This document shows, in pieces, positions 12,809 through 26,600 of a stretch of DNA of 64,000 bases; within the stretch, counting starts at the first letter, position 1; every line of letters starts with the position of its first letter. Under the pieces are notes generated by a model. It ran no database searches. It saw only the letters and a list, made by a program, of their open reading frames with translations, and was not told the origin of the DNA. Position numbers and translations under genes: made by a program. The stretch is taken from positions 294,950 through 358,949 of the forward strand of contig VZRG01000435.1 in the NCBI GenBank assembly GCA_013397435.1, given 5' to 3'. Origin of the DNA: Erythrocercus mccallii. Lineage: Eukaryota > Chordata > Aves > Passeriformes > Dicruridae.

Positions 12809-15800
12809 TATATTTGAAATCTATATGCATATTTTAGAAAAGAAAATAAATTATTTCTTTGTTTTAGAGTTGTTAGCATCACAATACTAATGTAAAAAAC
12901 CCCATCTATAATTAGATATTTTACTTTCCCTCTAATGAGATCACATCTCCAAATGTTAATTTTGGATATATTGCCGATACAAAACTTAAGGGCATCTCAC
13001 TTTTTTACAACAGCACATTAATTATATATCTTCTCAGTTTTACTTGCAGTGACTGGGGATTTTTGTCTTAAAAAATCCCTACTGTAGGCAAGACCCATGA
13101 ACTAAGGTGCTCACAACAAATTATTTTTCTACTGCAAGTGCACTTGGGATGAGAATCGATGTTATTTGTAATCAGGAAGTCAGTCAAAAACCCTCAAGCC
13201 ACTTCACAGTTTTCAGTATAGTTTAAATGGCTTAATAAAGAGTAGGATACAACTGCTGGTGCTGAAAAATGGAAACCTTTGCTCCTGTGGGAACTTAATT
13301 AATGAAGATTAAAAAACAACAACAACAACAAAACCCTCCTAATTTGACAGCTCTCTGGCAGGCTTTGCAGGGCTGACTATGTAACAACTGTTTGACCTTG
13401 TAAGCTCATCAGATTCAAAATTCATCTGAGAGACAGGGTAGGTACCAAGCTTCATTCTCACACTTGCTTAAAACCTATCTGTTCAAACTTATATCTTCAA
13501 GTACATATAAACCTTCATTAAAAAAAAAAAAATTGAAGTAGGTTTTGGCCAAATTCATTTTTTTACTGAATGGCACTCAAAATATCTATTTTGTGTCAGT
13601 ACATTTCTGTAACTACATCTACGCAATGCTGCATGATTTCAGTCCCTTTAAGGCAAGAGTTGCTCTCCTATAGACATTTTGACTGAAGGCATGCAGTAGC
13701 CTTCCTTAAACCAGGGAAGTCAGATCAACTCCTAAGTACTTTACAGCTTTGCATTTCAGCAGTGAGATGTCAAAGCAGCTTTGCTTGGCACATCGATTAA
13801 CTCCTGTGTCAGGGAACAACAAGAACAGACCACAAAAGCTTTAGATAAATACAAGAAGAAAGCTGTTTAATGTGTTCAGTGGATATTTATTTACCTGTGT
13901 CAGGGTACTACAAGGCAAGCCATACACAACTGTAAAAATCAGCAGCTCTGATAGATGAGTAGCATGTCACTGCATGCCGCGGAATCAGAGATGTTTTGGA
14001 GTGACACGTCTCCTATGTTTTGGAGGAGAGTCTAAAACACTACTATGCTGAAATGTCCCAAAAGCATTAATTATCAGCTAAGGTTTAGGATCCAAAGTGC
14101 TTCTCATCTAAACTCATTCCTGCTAATTAAGCTGAAAAAGGGTGCAGAATCCATGAGGCAAGCACCTAATGCTTTTGTGGCAAAAGAAAGGGGCTATTAA
14201 TTTTCTGCTAGTAATACACAAAGGAGTATGCTTCTGTGCTCCAAACTATCAAATCAATCATGTACAAAAAGAGGCCAGCAATTTTTTTCTTTGGGATTTA
14301 TTCTCTTCTGAGACTGTCATCCCAGGCCTTGGCAGGAGCTCAGAGTGAACTAGGACAACCCACCACCTCCCAGGGGCACAGATGAGAAAAATGCCATCAA
14401 ACTTTCTTTCCAGTATGGCAACAGATATTTCAGCAGTTCGGTCACAAAAATGGCCCATTTATAAGCTGCTGATCAATATGAGTTAATGGCAATTTTGGGA
14501 CAGTGTTTCCTCTAAAACCCAGGGGGAAAATAGTCTGTAACTGCAGATGAAAAATATTTAAAGTAACAGCAATAAAAAGACATGGTTTTTTGTAGCAAGA
14601 ATGAGTTGCTCTTAATACTGGTACCTAATTTTCAGACACATAAAGCATTTTTGTAAACATTTTTTACCATATCAGAAGTTGATATGCTACATGAAATCAA
14701 GGCAAGCAGTGAGGTTGCTGACATTTGCAGAAGACAGAATCTGATATCTGTTCCACATTGTGTATATCCTAGAGAAGGTATAGAACAGCACTGTTGTTAT
14801 GCAGTTCCCTTCAGGTTTTTTTTTTTTAGGCTTTGCTATTGCAGCTGATGATCTACTGATAAATTTTAAGTTAGAATTTTAAAGCAAGAAGTTCTTCCCC
14901 TGTTAAACATGGCAGTTAATAATATGGTATGTGATGATAAATTTACAAGGGTAATTTTGGGTGAAAGATAATTCACCTGCATTCAGAGGTTGTTTAACAA
15001 CTTTTCCTCTAATGATAAAAAATATTTTTACTTTACATTCTAATTAAATAATTTCCAGTGACTTTCTACTGTATATTGTGCATAAGATTCCTCCAGCGTT
15101 TCTCTGCCCTTGTTTACTAGTTTCTTCGGGAAAAAGATGATCCTGTTTTACATCTCTGGAAAGTCCCTATCAGTTGTTTATAAAGAGTCTGCAAATATTT
15201 CACTTAAACACACCTCCCTTTCATTTACTGCCATTTCCCATTTGTTTGGTATTGGCAGTGCTGGCTGTGGGATGTGTTAGCTTCAGATTGCTTTCATAAG
15301 AGTAATCTGTCTCTCCCATGACTTCTCAGGTCCAAAAGTAGTTTGCAATATCAGGATACAGTGGAAGCTGAAAGGGTGGGTGTGCATGCACTGGCTTCCC
15401 CTAACAAACATTCTGTTGTGCAAGTATAGCAACAGGTCTCTGGGTTTAAAATTCTTGGCAACCTGTGCAGCTAAATATACACTGAGAAGAGCTGCTCAGG
15501 AGAGACTGAGTAATTGTTGTGGCTGGTGCTTGCAGAGCAGAGGAGAAATGGAGTATGGAGATGGGTATGATAACCTGATGTGTGCGTGGGCAAGTCCCAC
15601 ACGTTTCCCAACTTTGTTGTGGGGCTATGTATCCTAGTGAGCGCAATGATGTGTTGGGTAGTTTTGCACATGTTTCTCTGACAGAGTTCTGTTGCACAGA
15701 CCTTGTGCTGTCCAGTGGGTGCTTTACCTGTAAACATGAGTTAAGCAAATGAGGATCTAGGCACTGAGGTCAAAGGCAGTATGATCAAGAGAACAAAAGT

Positions 15801-18800
15801 CAGAAATGAAACTAAGACAGGTTGTAGCAGTGGCAATTTGAATCACAGACATTCAGGCTGTCTGGCCTGTGGATTTAGAAAACATTGTAGAGTGTCCTCT
15901 CTGCACTGTGCAAAAGTGACAGCCGCCCCGCCCCCAGGGTCAGTATGGGCTTTTGGGCAGACCTGGAGCAAAGCTGATGAGCACAATTTCTGTGGGTGCT
16001 GATGACTTCTTAAACTGAAGTCAATTATTTTTTTAAACAGAGCTTTTGTCTATACAATACAAAGCATTTGTGGGCTGAGGGAGCATGATATCTGGCCTGA
16101 GCCACAGTGGATCAACATGATCCTAACACACTGTTTCAAATGTCTCAGTTATTGCAAATAGCTCCCCAGTACCATGCTGTACATTAAAGATATATCCTTA
16201 GTTTTCCACGCTGCCACAATAATCCTGGAGGTATATGCTTTCAGCACGTATGTGTCTCTGCTCTTTCTAACCCCCATTTGAGTGTACAGAAGTGAGGCTG
16301 ACTAGTTTCAGTACCTGTTTGCTGCAACTTTCTGCATGAACATATTTCAGTTGAAACACCAATTTACATTTGCCAAACACTCCGCTCCTGTGCTCTTGTC
16401 GCAAAGCTAAACAATTCTTACAAGTGTTTAATCATAAAGGGGTAGGGTATTCCCAGGTACTACCTTGGAAAATAGACATAACACATCAGTCACAATTGTA
16501 AATAAAATATTAAAATGTATGATATAAAACTAATCAGACACCTGTTCAATAATTGGCAGTGTAGAGTTTTCATTTATTGTAACTGCCAGGCAGAAGTTGA
16601 GGTGAAAAAGTTAATCTGAGTGAGCCCCTTAGTAATGAACCTCATTCCAATATTCTTTTTATAATGCTGTCAGCTAATAAGCTTCAATCTCTGTGTATTT
16701 ATACAATTCCTATCTAGACACTCAGAGGGTGACAGGAGATTGAATTTAATCTTTTTTCTTTGCTCTTCTTTGTGAAAGAAGCAAGAGTATGGAGCTGTAC
16801 ACCCAGACTGGTGGCCTCTAAGGATCCTGGAGCCAGGGCAGTACAAACAGTAGCAGGAGACCAAACACTTCACTTTCTTCACTTTCCTGCATACTCTTTT
16901 TACCTCGCAGAGGTACACAGCATCACAGATAAGGGCAAGTGACTGCTGGCTGTGTGGCTTTATTGTGGAAACCAATAGTAGTAAAAGTTGTGTGTGAAAA
17001 AAAGAATTGTGTTGGTGCAAATATTCCAGCTTTAGTAAAGTATTTACTAATTGAAAAGATGGATGATCGTATTTCAGGAAATTAGCAGGGGACTCTATAA
17101 GAGCTAAAAGCTACTGTGATTTCCTTTAATAGTATTAACATTTTCTCCTAAGAATTGCATTAAGAATTATTGCATAGCTTACATATTCAGTATATGGTCA
17201 TTTAAATTAGTATACACGTTCTCTTGAATGTTGTGATGATACACTAAAATATTTTGCAGCTACACTAGAAAAAAGGTGTGTTTTTTGAACTAATAGGCTA
17301 TTTCTGCTGTAATGGCACAATGGAAAAAGATTAAAAGTTGTTGACTCTCAATAGTAACTATGTTTTCATGTGTATGTTCTTTATGGTTATTGCACAATGT
17401 TAACACAATTTTATTATTATGCCTGCAATACACAACATGTACTGCACAGCCGATATAGGTATTGCAAATTCACGTGTTATTCAGGATCAGTGCCTGCAGG
17501 CTGACATGTCGGAATGAATTCCAGGCAAGTCAGCAGTTAAATATCTGGGAACATCCATCCAGTCAGCAGTCGTTCAGTTAAGTCAGTAGGACTTTTGCCA
17601 TGACCTACTGATTCTGTGGTAATACCCATAGGCTCTGAAAGACATTTAGTCAGTTCTGAGAAAACACAAGACATATCCAATCCAACAGCTCATTCCTCTG
17701 CCTGCTCTAGCCCCTTCATTGCTATGTTAATCTAACAAAAATTTGGTTTGAATCTGTTTCCTGCTCACACACAAAGACTTTGAGTTATTTGGCTTCAGCC
17801 AGAGTTAATCTTATTCTCTTAGGGACGATGTGAATTTGGTATGAGTCATAGTTTGTTGACATATGGTATTGGAAAGAAAATCACTAAATGTCTCGCCAAA
17901 TTTCCTGGTTATCAGGGAAAGTTTGTAAACTTGTGAGCACTGTTTGGAAGTTGCCTTCCCGTTTTATAGTATGTCACTGTAGCTATGTAAAAAGTGATGC
18001 ATGATGTACACAAAAGCACTATGAAATCCTATACTTGTTCTTTGTAAAAATCAGCTGAACAAGTTAGGTTATGAATAGAGAAAAAAATGATATTGTTCAG
18101 GAAAAAACCCAAAGAAACTGCATTTCCATCTACCTTTCATCTATTTTTCATTCAGGGTAAAATGCTTGTCATTGCAACACTGAAATGTAGTGGGAAGCAC
18201 AAAACATTTTTGAAGCAAAGACATAATTCACAGGACTTATTTTATGTGGTGATTAATCCCCCTCAAAATGGAGCATCAGCAGATCTGAGGCAGCAGACAT
18301 CACTATGTAGGGTTGATGTGATTCCTTCTGCTGTCATTAAACTCAAGCCTTCTTCTAAATGTCATAAATTCTAAAGAAACAACAAAAGGGAAGAGGTTTT
18401 TCCATTTCTAGAGAAGTGAACTTAGGCTTTCTGTACTTCTATATGAAGTAGAGAAACCTTGCTTTACTTTTTTAGGAATTGCCATTTGTTTTGCCAAATT
18501 TCCATTGTCCTATGTGTCCTCCAAGACACCCATGTTCCATGGCCAACACATGTGACTAGGAACTCTCAGTGGAACCACAACAATGAAGATTAAACAATTA
18601 AATTATACTTGCAGTTGTAAGTAATCCTCATCTTGTCTACCAAGAGTTCTTATGGAAAAAACCAAATACTTAAAGTATATATACAGTATATAATCTAGTT
18701 TTCCTACTTTATTTTCTTGTCCTCAAATTTGATTAGAAATGGGCTATATTCTCTTTCCCTTTAGTTTATGGGCTTTTACTTGTAACACAGGTTTTTTTTA

Positions 18801-20070
18801 ACAGATCCACATAAATCTTCCATTTCTAGAGTCAAGTAATTTATCCAAGATTCTCAGTTTATGAGTTTTTAGGCTTTGTGACTGTGATGAAAATCAGAGC
18901 ATATTGATATGTAATTCAAAGCCTAAAGATAGAACTAAGGAAAATAAAAGGATTGGAAATGTCTTTCAAGAGCCTTAATCCATGATTAGTGAATAGGCAG
19001 TGTTTGGTTGTGATACAACAAAACAATCACATCCTAAAAGCTGTGGTTGATAAACCTCCATTTTCCTAAAAGTGTGATTTTTTTTTCAAAGTCTTAAATT
19101 CAGGTGTTGTTAGATCTAGAAATGTCCTTTGAAATGTAACATTTATTCCTTATGAGGAATCTTCCTTTTTGGAGTTTTCATTGAAACAACTGAAGAGTTC
19201 CTACATGCATCATGTCTCAAAGAGTCATCAGGGACCCACGGAAGACAGAAAGACACACAGGGACACAAGGATTTTTGGAATAGGTAAGGTTGGACCTAAA
19301 AATTCTGCTAACACTTTCAAAGTCTCAGGAGAGCAGATAATGAGAGATTCATTAACATTTATATAAAAGGTTACTGAATTACTGGTCTTCTAGAGTAGAT
19401 AGAAAATAGACACATTTAGTTTTATATTTCACAGTTCTTCACTAAGTTCTGAAGTGCTAATCAGAGGTAATAACTTTAAAATTAATAATGTAAATATTAA
19501 TAATTTTAATAGCTACCAAGAATATTATTTATAGAAGCCTGAAAATAAGTTGTCACAAGCCATGGAAGTTCAGGTAGCAGCAGAAAGACAAATAGTGATA
19601 TCACTTAAATAATTAATAAACATATATTTTTATATATGAGTAAGCACATCAGGCGCTGAGTATTGCCACTGGTTACCAAGGCAGGCTCTTAGCAGTTCTG
19701 CATGGAAGTAATAAGAGGGCAAGTCAGAGCAGGAGACAGAGAAAAGTGGGAAAACTAGTTACTCGGGGTAGGTGCTAGTTTGTTTCAAATTTACACTGAG
19801 AATATTTCCAGCCTTCAGCATTGGTGGATGAAGAATTCATTAACACATACAGCATACAACTGCTGCTGCTCATGAAGGATAATAAATGCTGAATATGGCA
19901 GGACCTGTTTTCAGTAAAGCAATTAATTGTATTTTTTGTTGATTGCTCTAGTTCAGACTGGCACCAGGAAGACCAGAAAGACAGAACCTGGCAGAATATG
20001 ATTAAAAAAATTACGAGATAAAAACTCTAATTCTTTACTCTCAAGTAAATTGTCTCTAATACCTGCATTT
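12809..20070. other. Intergenic, no gene recognised
   Basis: AT-rich sequence to the assembly gap. It contains an AAC run at 13,316-13,331. Open frames at 15,380-15,750, 16,670-17,020 and 18,087-18,374 show no domain, signal peptide or splice context and look like chance. Conserved non-coding elements may be present but cannot be judged from one genome. Confidence 0.5.
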
Positions 20071-20134
20071 NNNNNNNNNNNNNNNNNNNNNNNNNNNNNN
20101 NNNNNNNNNNNNNNNNNNNNNNNNNNNNNNNNNN
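20071..20134. other. Assembly gap (64 N)
   Basis: A run of N. It directly abuts the 3' end of an LTR (minus strand). The missing sequence may therefore be repeat that the assembler could not place, and the true length is unknown. Confidence 0.95.
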
Positions 20135-20551
20135 TGCTTCAGGAGAGGCGGCACTGCACGGGGTGCGACACCGCCCCTTACGAGCTCTGCGGATCCCGGT
20201 TATCGATGGCATTCGGCGCAGGGACAGACTGGAACAGCAGTCTGGTCCTTGGGGGTGAACACAGATGGTTTATTCACCGCATGGTGGAATCAAGACCCCT
20301 CTCCACGTGGGACAGGGCTTTTATGCACACAGACACCAGAAGGGGTTTGGGTTTAGGGTGACCACCCAATGCTGGCAAAGCACGGGAGGGGACTGGGGAA
20401 AGGGAAGTGGGTATAGGCTGGGGAATAGGATAAGGGGAAAGATTGCAACATCTAGGTCATACCAAAAACTGGGGAGAAAACAGGGGTGTACTGGATTGAA
20501 CCATAACATGAAAATATGGATATGGGATGGTCTGAAAAGCACACTGCTTCA
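20135..20551 (-). mobile_element. Endogenous retrovirus LTR, right next to the gap
   Basis: Read on the minus strand, the segment has an AATAAA polyadenylation signal (complement of TTTATT at about 20,269). It is followed by a GC- and CpG-rich R/U5 ending in ...CTGAAGCA at the gap edge. A likely start, TGAAGCAGTG..., lies near 20,551. Its CpG richness contrasts sharply with the AT-rich flanks. No target duplication can be tested because the gap swallows one flank, so it could be a solo LTR or one end of a longer provirus hidden by the gap. No retroviral gene is visible. Confidence 0.65.
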
Positions 20552-20636
20552 GTACATCTTGACCTAGCTTGAGTGGAGACCTTGGACATAGTGACCTCCA
20601 GAGGTTCCTTCCAACCACAACTGTCATCTCAGAGCC
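20552..20636 (+). mobile_element. CR1 LINE 3' tail
   Basis: Contains 'GACCTAGCTTGAGTGG', 'GACCTCCAGAGG' and 'TTCCTTCCAACC' in the usual CR1 3'-UTR order, plus strand, starting almost at the LTR boundary. The final octamer repeats are decayed. Confidence 0.65.
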
Positions 20637-21290
20637 TTCTCCTTCAGTGACAATGGTCAGGTACTTCTATCCCCAGTGAAGCCCTTGGAAGAGCTGAGTT
20701 GGGGGTGCTCCCTCCATTGGCACTCAGAAGCTCACCAGGGCTCCCCCACTGTAGTGTGGGGTACCTATTCTCCACATCTTCATCTTTAGTACTGGCCCCA
20801 TATCATACATTGACTCTGAAGTTCAAATGCACTTCCAGCACTTCTTGCTCCTCTACTCAGCTGTGCAGGGCTGTGTAGAATCCTTGATGCCCACCCTGGG
20901 ACCAGACATACCACGAGAATGCCAGAGATTTCAGCCATGCTGAACATTGCCCAGATTTTCTGACCACCTCCTGAAGCCATGTGCCCTGTGCTAATCCAGC
21001 TGGTGTCTGGTGAAGAGCACGGTTCTCTGGGGGCTTGGAGGCTCCAGCTCTCCTCTCATGTCCCCATGAAAACTCACCACAGTTTGCCCCAGGCATCTCG
21101 CCCCAGGCGGCTTGAAAGCTGGGGAGTTGCTGAGGAGATCCACGTGGGCTTCCCCCACAGATCTCTGGGCTTTTCTCTGCTGCTCTTTTCTCAGCACCAG
21201 AAAAGCTCCAGCACTTTGCACATCTCTCTTGGCAGGACATGGCATTGGGCACCACATGGAGCCAGACCTGCAGGAGCAAGGAAGAGCAGC
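20637..21290. other. Flank of the RING retrocopy
   Basis: Moderately GC-rich sequence. An open frame runs through from 20,979 into the RING-like segment, but residues encoded before 21,291 match nothing I recognise and may be non-coding upstream sequence. Confidence 0.45.
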
Positions 21291-21773
21291 ATGAGCCAGC
21301 TGCCACAGGGAGGCCTGGAGGAGCTCATCAATGCCCCCTCTCCCTGGAAGATGTTGAGGAGTCACCCTGTGACCCCCTGCCTCCACGGGCTCTGCTCTGC
21401 CTGCATCCAGCACTGGGCCAGACAGAGTGTGATGTGCCCGCTCTGCAGTCAGCCATTCCAGCTGCTCCTGTGCTCGGTGCCAGCAGAGAGCCACTCTAAA
21501 GAGTACACAGTCCTCACATGGCCACTGCCACAGCACCGGGCCCAGAGGGGCAGCCCAGTGCCCAGCTGGAAGCTGCATTGGCAGAATGCATTGGCAGAGC
21601 ACTGCGGCCAGCTTGGAGTTCTGCTGGCTCATGCCCTCAATAAACATTCAGATGTTTTCAAGAGTTGTGTTTTTTATTTTGAACACCAGAGACCCACCCA
21701 CTCTAGGCAATGCTTTCCAACACTGTGTGGCAACAAGCTGCCCCAAGCTGTGTATTTTGCAAATGGAGAATGA
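21291..21773 (+). pseudogene. TOPORS-like RING finger retrocopy, degenerate
   Basis: The frame (open from 20,979, 264 codons; internal Met at 21,291) encodes, at residues 134-156, the second part of a C3HC4 RING finger. The ligands are Cys134, His136, Cys139, Cys142, Cys153 and Cys156. They are followed by CPLC-SQPF and SVPAE...KEY, matching the region just after the RING of TOPORS, an E3 ubiquitin/SUMO ligase (QPF, SV.AE, KEY conserved). The first two zinc ligands, expected near residues 118 and 121, are Asn and Ser, so one zinc site is broken. The rest of TOPORS, including the RS-rich region, is absent. There are no introns, which suits a retrocopy; songbirds carry many TOPORS-like RING genes. 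The frame has no stop until 21,773, so a residual small protein cannot be excluded, but loss of a zinc site argues against ligase activity. Confidence 0.6.
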
Positions 21774-23584
21774 GCATTAGGAGCAGGGAGGTTGCACTTC
21801 ACCCTGCCACCAGCTGACACATACTGGGGGAGAGCACAGTGCATAGGTCTGACTGAACTTTTGAATTCCTTAAAGGTGTCATCCCCATAACTGTGCGTGC
21901 TCTAGGGCCTTCTGCATCCAAAAACATATAGCATTCCATTGGGTTTTTCACTTCTTTGCTTAGCTCCACTTTGGGGAATGGACTATTTTGTATCTTGCAA
22001 TATTTTTATGTTGTGTCTAATAGCTGTGGACACAGAATGCCATGGAGCGAAAACTGCCACTAAGACAAAAATCGGATTTATTCAGATATTGTAGAAATAC
22101 TAATGCATTTTAATTCTATCCCTAGAATCACTCAGAAATGCATATGCAGTCCAAAGCAGTCACAGTATAACCCCTCTTTCTGCCACCACTCACCATAAGT
22201 CAGATGACTATAATGCTTTTTACAGCTTGAAGGAATGACCCAAAGCCACACTTAGATTTTGTTGTGACAGACCAGGAGAGACAAAGAGCATGTCTCCAGC
22301 ATCTTACTGCAACTGGCTCTTCTCTGATGTCATTTTCTGACGCTTGTTTTATAGCTGTTCAGCACTTTTACTGCCCTCCAATTCACAGAAAAGCTATTCC
22401 CTGTTGCTTGCTATAAATGCTCTAGGAAAAGGTAAGATGCTGGAGAAAGACTATTTACAAAGCTCCAGGGGATTTCTTGCTGCCCAGCTGGACATCTACA
22501 TGGACATGACCCAGCAGCATGGGGCATGGTCACTCTGAGGTGCTTGGGCTTGAGCACCCCAAGGCATTTGGTGGCTGCCCTGTCTCAGTTGCTGGGGAAT
22601 AACCACAGGCAGGAGGCTTCGGCCTTGGAGTGTGCAAATCAGACAAGTGCAATCATCATTATTTATTTATTGGAAATTTTTGCCTAGATTTTCATGGGAA
22701 TAAAAGTGCAGATTTCTACTGCACAAACTGTCTGCAGGCAAATCCAAATCCCATCTTCAAATCTGAGGTTGCTGGAGCTGGTAGAAGGTCTTGGTACTTT
22801 ATATCAGGCAGAGGAAAAACAGTGACATATTTTTTTCCTCAGCCTTGGCCTCAGAAATGGGCAAATTATCTTGACTGAAGCTTTTGGAGTGTGGGGGAAA
22901 ATCAACTGATAACAGATGCTCATTGTGTAAAATTTAATTCCAAGTTGTTAAAGAACTGTAAGCACAACTTTTTCAGCTTATAGCTGGCGCTATCACTTTG
23001 TATTCATCAAACAATAATTGCTAATTCTGTGTGCCTTCTGTTCTCTCTGTATGCTTTTTTGTTCTGTTCCAATTTCTAACAACACCCAATGCCACCAAAT
23101 TTGAAGTGCAGCAGCTGGAGACAAAGAGGGTGTCATTAATGGAACAATTTTCATACAAATACCATGCTCAGGAGGTAATTGGGAAGTTCACTTACCTGAA
23201 AGATGGAAAATTGCCTGGCAAACAAATGTCTTTACCAGGCCAGTACATTTGAGGTAGATATATCTCACTGCTCACAACAGTTTGACTTCCTCATGTGTAA
23301 TTTATGAGAAGAGATAGACTGAAGAAAAGCATTAAATCAAAATGACTGAAGACCATAACTCCTGCTCATGGGCAGCCCACAGATCCTTCTCTAGGCTCCT
23401 CTTTCACAACACCTCAGAGCCCCCAGGTGCTGCTGTTGTGTGGCCTCTGGCACTGCCAGAATTGCTGTGTGTGAAGGAATATGGGGAGGAAGAAGAAGAA
23501 CTACCAGCCCAGGGTGGCTGCCTTCTTGGCTGGCTGTGCTTGCCAGGACTGTGACTTTTGTTGGACCACAGCTATAAAAGGAAA
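21774..23584. other. Intergenic, no gene recognised
   Basis: No exon or RNA gene recognised. Short open frames at 22,344-22,878 and 23,342-23,554 have no motif. Confidence 0.5.
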
Positions 23585-23662
23585 GGGAAGGAAGGAAGGA
23601 AGGAAGGAAGGAAGGAAGGAAGGAAGGAAGGAAGGAAGGAAGGAAGGAAGGAAGGAAGGAAG
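23585..23662 (+). repeat. GGAA tetranucleotide microsatellite
   Basis: About 19 uninterrupted GGAA units on the plus strand (TTCC on the other). The perfect run suggests recent expansion or high mutability. Each unit is an ETS-family core (GGAA). Two reading frames stay open through it only because the repeat encodes Gly-Arg-Lys-Glu-type runs. Confidence 0.95.
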
Positions 23663-26600
23663 ATGAGATACCTTCAGAGACTCACAGAGCTATTATTTTA
23701 CAAAGAGAAGCCAGAGCCTACCAAAATCAGCTTCATGAACTGAGGATATAAATATTATGACTGGAAAATGTCATGATGCTTGAGTCCTCCCCACAGCTTT
23801 TCTGCCTAGGCTACCTGTCCTACACTGTGGCTGGTCTGGATCCAATACTGGAGAATCTCAGAAGGGTTTTAGAGATAATGATTGCTGTCTGAGAAGGTCT
23901 GGACAGCAGGGAATTATAGACAACTAAAAACAGTTTCCCTGCTGAATAGAAGCTAATCTGTTTACACTGGGCAAGTTTGCATAAAAATGAGTAGTTCCTG
24001 CAAAGGTAAATATCATATACAGTTGAAAGAATACTTTTATATAACACACTTTCTATGCAAACTCCAGGTTCAATTATAGTAATATTCAAATTTTAACAGA
24101 AACATCAAAAATATGTGCCATATGAGCACACAACTGCATATGTTCATGCAGTTGCCTCTATTGAGTAGCAGTGTCTTTGGAAATATTTGTAGAATCCATT
24201 AAGCGGGACAAAATTTAATATATATTTGTTTAGCATTGCACACTATCATGGCATTCTTCTCAGTAAAGCATTTGGTGTTTGGCTTCTCAGGGCTGCACCG
24301 GAAATGCAGCCCCCACAAATCAAAAATGTGAATTGAAAAGTCAAGAATTAAACCACATTAAAAAGTATTACATGGACGCTCCTAGGCAGAACTTCAGTTT
24401 CCTTAATTCAATCTGCTTTAGTTCTCCTTGGAAATTAAATAAATTAAATGAAGGAACAAAATGCCAAAGAGGTGTCGCCAACAATAGAAGTGTTTTCTAG
24501 TTGGCAAATAAAGTAGAGATGGAAGCAAAGGCTTAAGAGGAGGATGGAGCATTAGTATCCAACATGACAGTGAGTGGCTTAGCCACCGGACTGTCCCGAT
24601 AAACATATGGAGGATGGTGATGTGTCACCCAGAATTTTGTGACCATGTCTTAGGGAGCACCTCCTGGGACTTCCTCATGCAGTGCTGATGGGAAGCACCA
24701 AGCCAATCACCAAGCACACAGACCTCTAGATTGTTTTCAGGGATCAATATGTGAGAATTTTGCAAAAACAGGTCATGTCATGGTGGGTATTTGCAGCTTC
24801 TGGGTCACAAGATAAGGAGCTCAGCTCAGAAGGAGGTTTTGCAGGGGGTGACTGTAAGGTAATTTTGTGATTAAGCTTATTCTTGGGTAGCTGATCCTGG
24901 TCACACCCCATGCAAGTGAGGGCATGATGGGGAAACACACAGAAAGGGAAAACTGAGTAATGAATTTTAAAAAAACCCTACATGCTTTGCATGAATTTTC
25001 TTTGAGGTATGGGTTTGCCTTTGGCACCAATGCAGGTCAGTTACCCATGTATCTGTCACCGTACCATTTTTCTTACCAACTCCTTGGATTATGGAAGAAA
25101 ATATTTCCATTTTGTACTATGAGGCTACAGACTACTATTGTCAATCCTATTTGCTTTTCAATGAGACATCAAAATTCTCTCCATAACAGCTATTTATCAT
25201 GAAGTGCAGAAAAGAGGTTGAAATTTGTTGCCTATGAACGTAGAGTGAAAGTACCATGTTCATATCAAGCATTTACAAGCTCACTTTTAAACTTTATTAA
25301 AATACACTATATTCAGGATAAAATAAAGTTTACATTAGAAACTTCAGTTTTCATGACTTGAAAACAAAAGCGATGGGCCCTGAAATTGTGACAGCACAGA
25401 GCCACAGCTATAGAGCCATAAAAGAAGTGCTACAGGGAGCATTAGTCTGCAGGATTGTTTCTGAAAACTGATGAGCTGCAAAAATTGCTGAGGACAGAGA
25501 ATGCCATCTTGTTAAAAAGGTCTACAGTGATTAAAACAGATAGGGAAATAACCACCTTTCTTTGCACTTCCCTTTTTGTTCTAAGGCTTTCAAACCAAAT
25601 GTTCTGGCAGTGCAAAGCTGCCATTCTTCGGTGTCTAGGAAGGTGGTGCTAAACTACAAACTATGGAAAAAGCTGCGGGAGCTGCACTCCCTGCAGCTAA
25701 AGGACTTACTGATGCTTATTGCTGTTTCTTAAAATCCAGAAAGATTGCAGAAGGAATGCTGTAGGAAAGAAAAAAAAAAAAAGGAAGGTGAATAGGCTTA
25801 AGATACTATTATTTATTATCTCCTGATGAAGTTCCCAGTTCAGTATTAGGAAAGCTCAATCCTTTCTGCCGCATCTCTTACTTTTATTATGTGAGAATCA
25901 AGATCTGCTTTCAACTTTGTGGCTTTCAGGCCGTTTGTATTGTAAAGTGACATATGTGCTCCCACTCACAGCACACAGTGCTGTGGCTGCTGTTTGCATC
26001 GTAAGAAAGCTGCATCCAGCTCAGAGAAATATATTTTATTCTTTCATATGCATAAAGAATTTTATTCTGTCCTCAAGCGACAGGTTTTGTTCTGCTATTC
26101 ATAAAATTCTTCAGCTTGCTGGTTTTTAACCTGAGTTTAAAAGTGAGCTTCTGCTTCTGGTCATGTTCTTTTTCAAGTCCAAAGATGTTTTCACTAAAAC
26201 CAAAGACTAATTGCAGTGCAGGCATGTGGAATGTCCAGGAATACCAGGCTTGAGCTATTTGACACTTTGACTTTTCATTATCAGTGCTAATATTATCATA
26301 GTTTCCTATGAAACTTCCTATACAATAATGGATTTTTTTGAGGAATGGCCTGAGAGAAAGGTTAATAGTGTTTGTTTCCTTAATGTTGTGACATATTATC
26401 AAACAATTTCTTTACTCATGACTGTAATAGACAGAAGTGATGAGATCTTCTTCCTGGAAAAATGGTTTCAAGTACTGACTTGAAATGTGTTCAGAAACCA
26501 AGGATTTCTGAAAATAGATCCCTCTGTGTTCCTCAGACTCATTGTTTTGTTCTGAGGGCTCCTGCTCACCTGCCCAGGCTGTCTGCAGCTTCAGTTCCTT

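Noticed and set aside
20991..21647. 218-codon minus-strand frame opposite the RING retrocopy
   Set aside because: Shadow of the TOPORS-like frame on the other strand.
23481..23743. Two plus-strand frames through the GGAA array
   Set aside because: Open only because the repeat unit encodes no stop in those frames.
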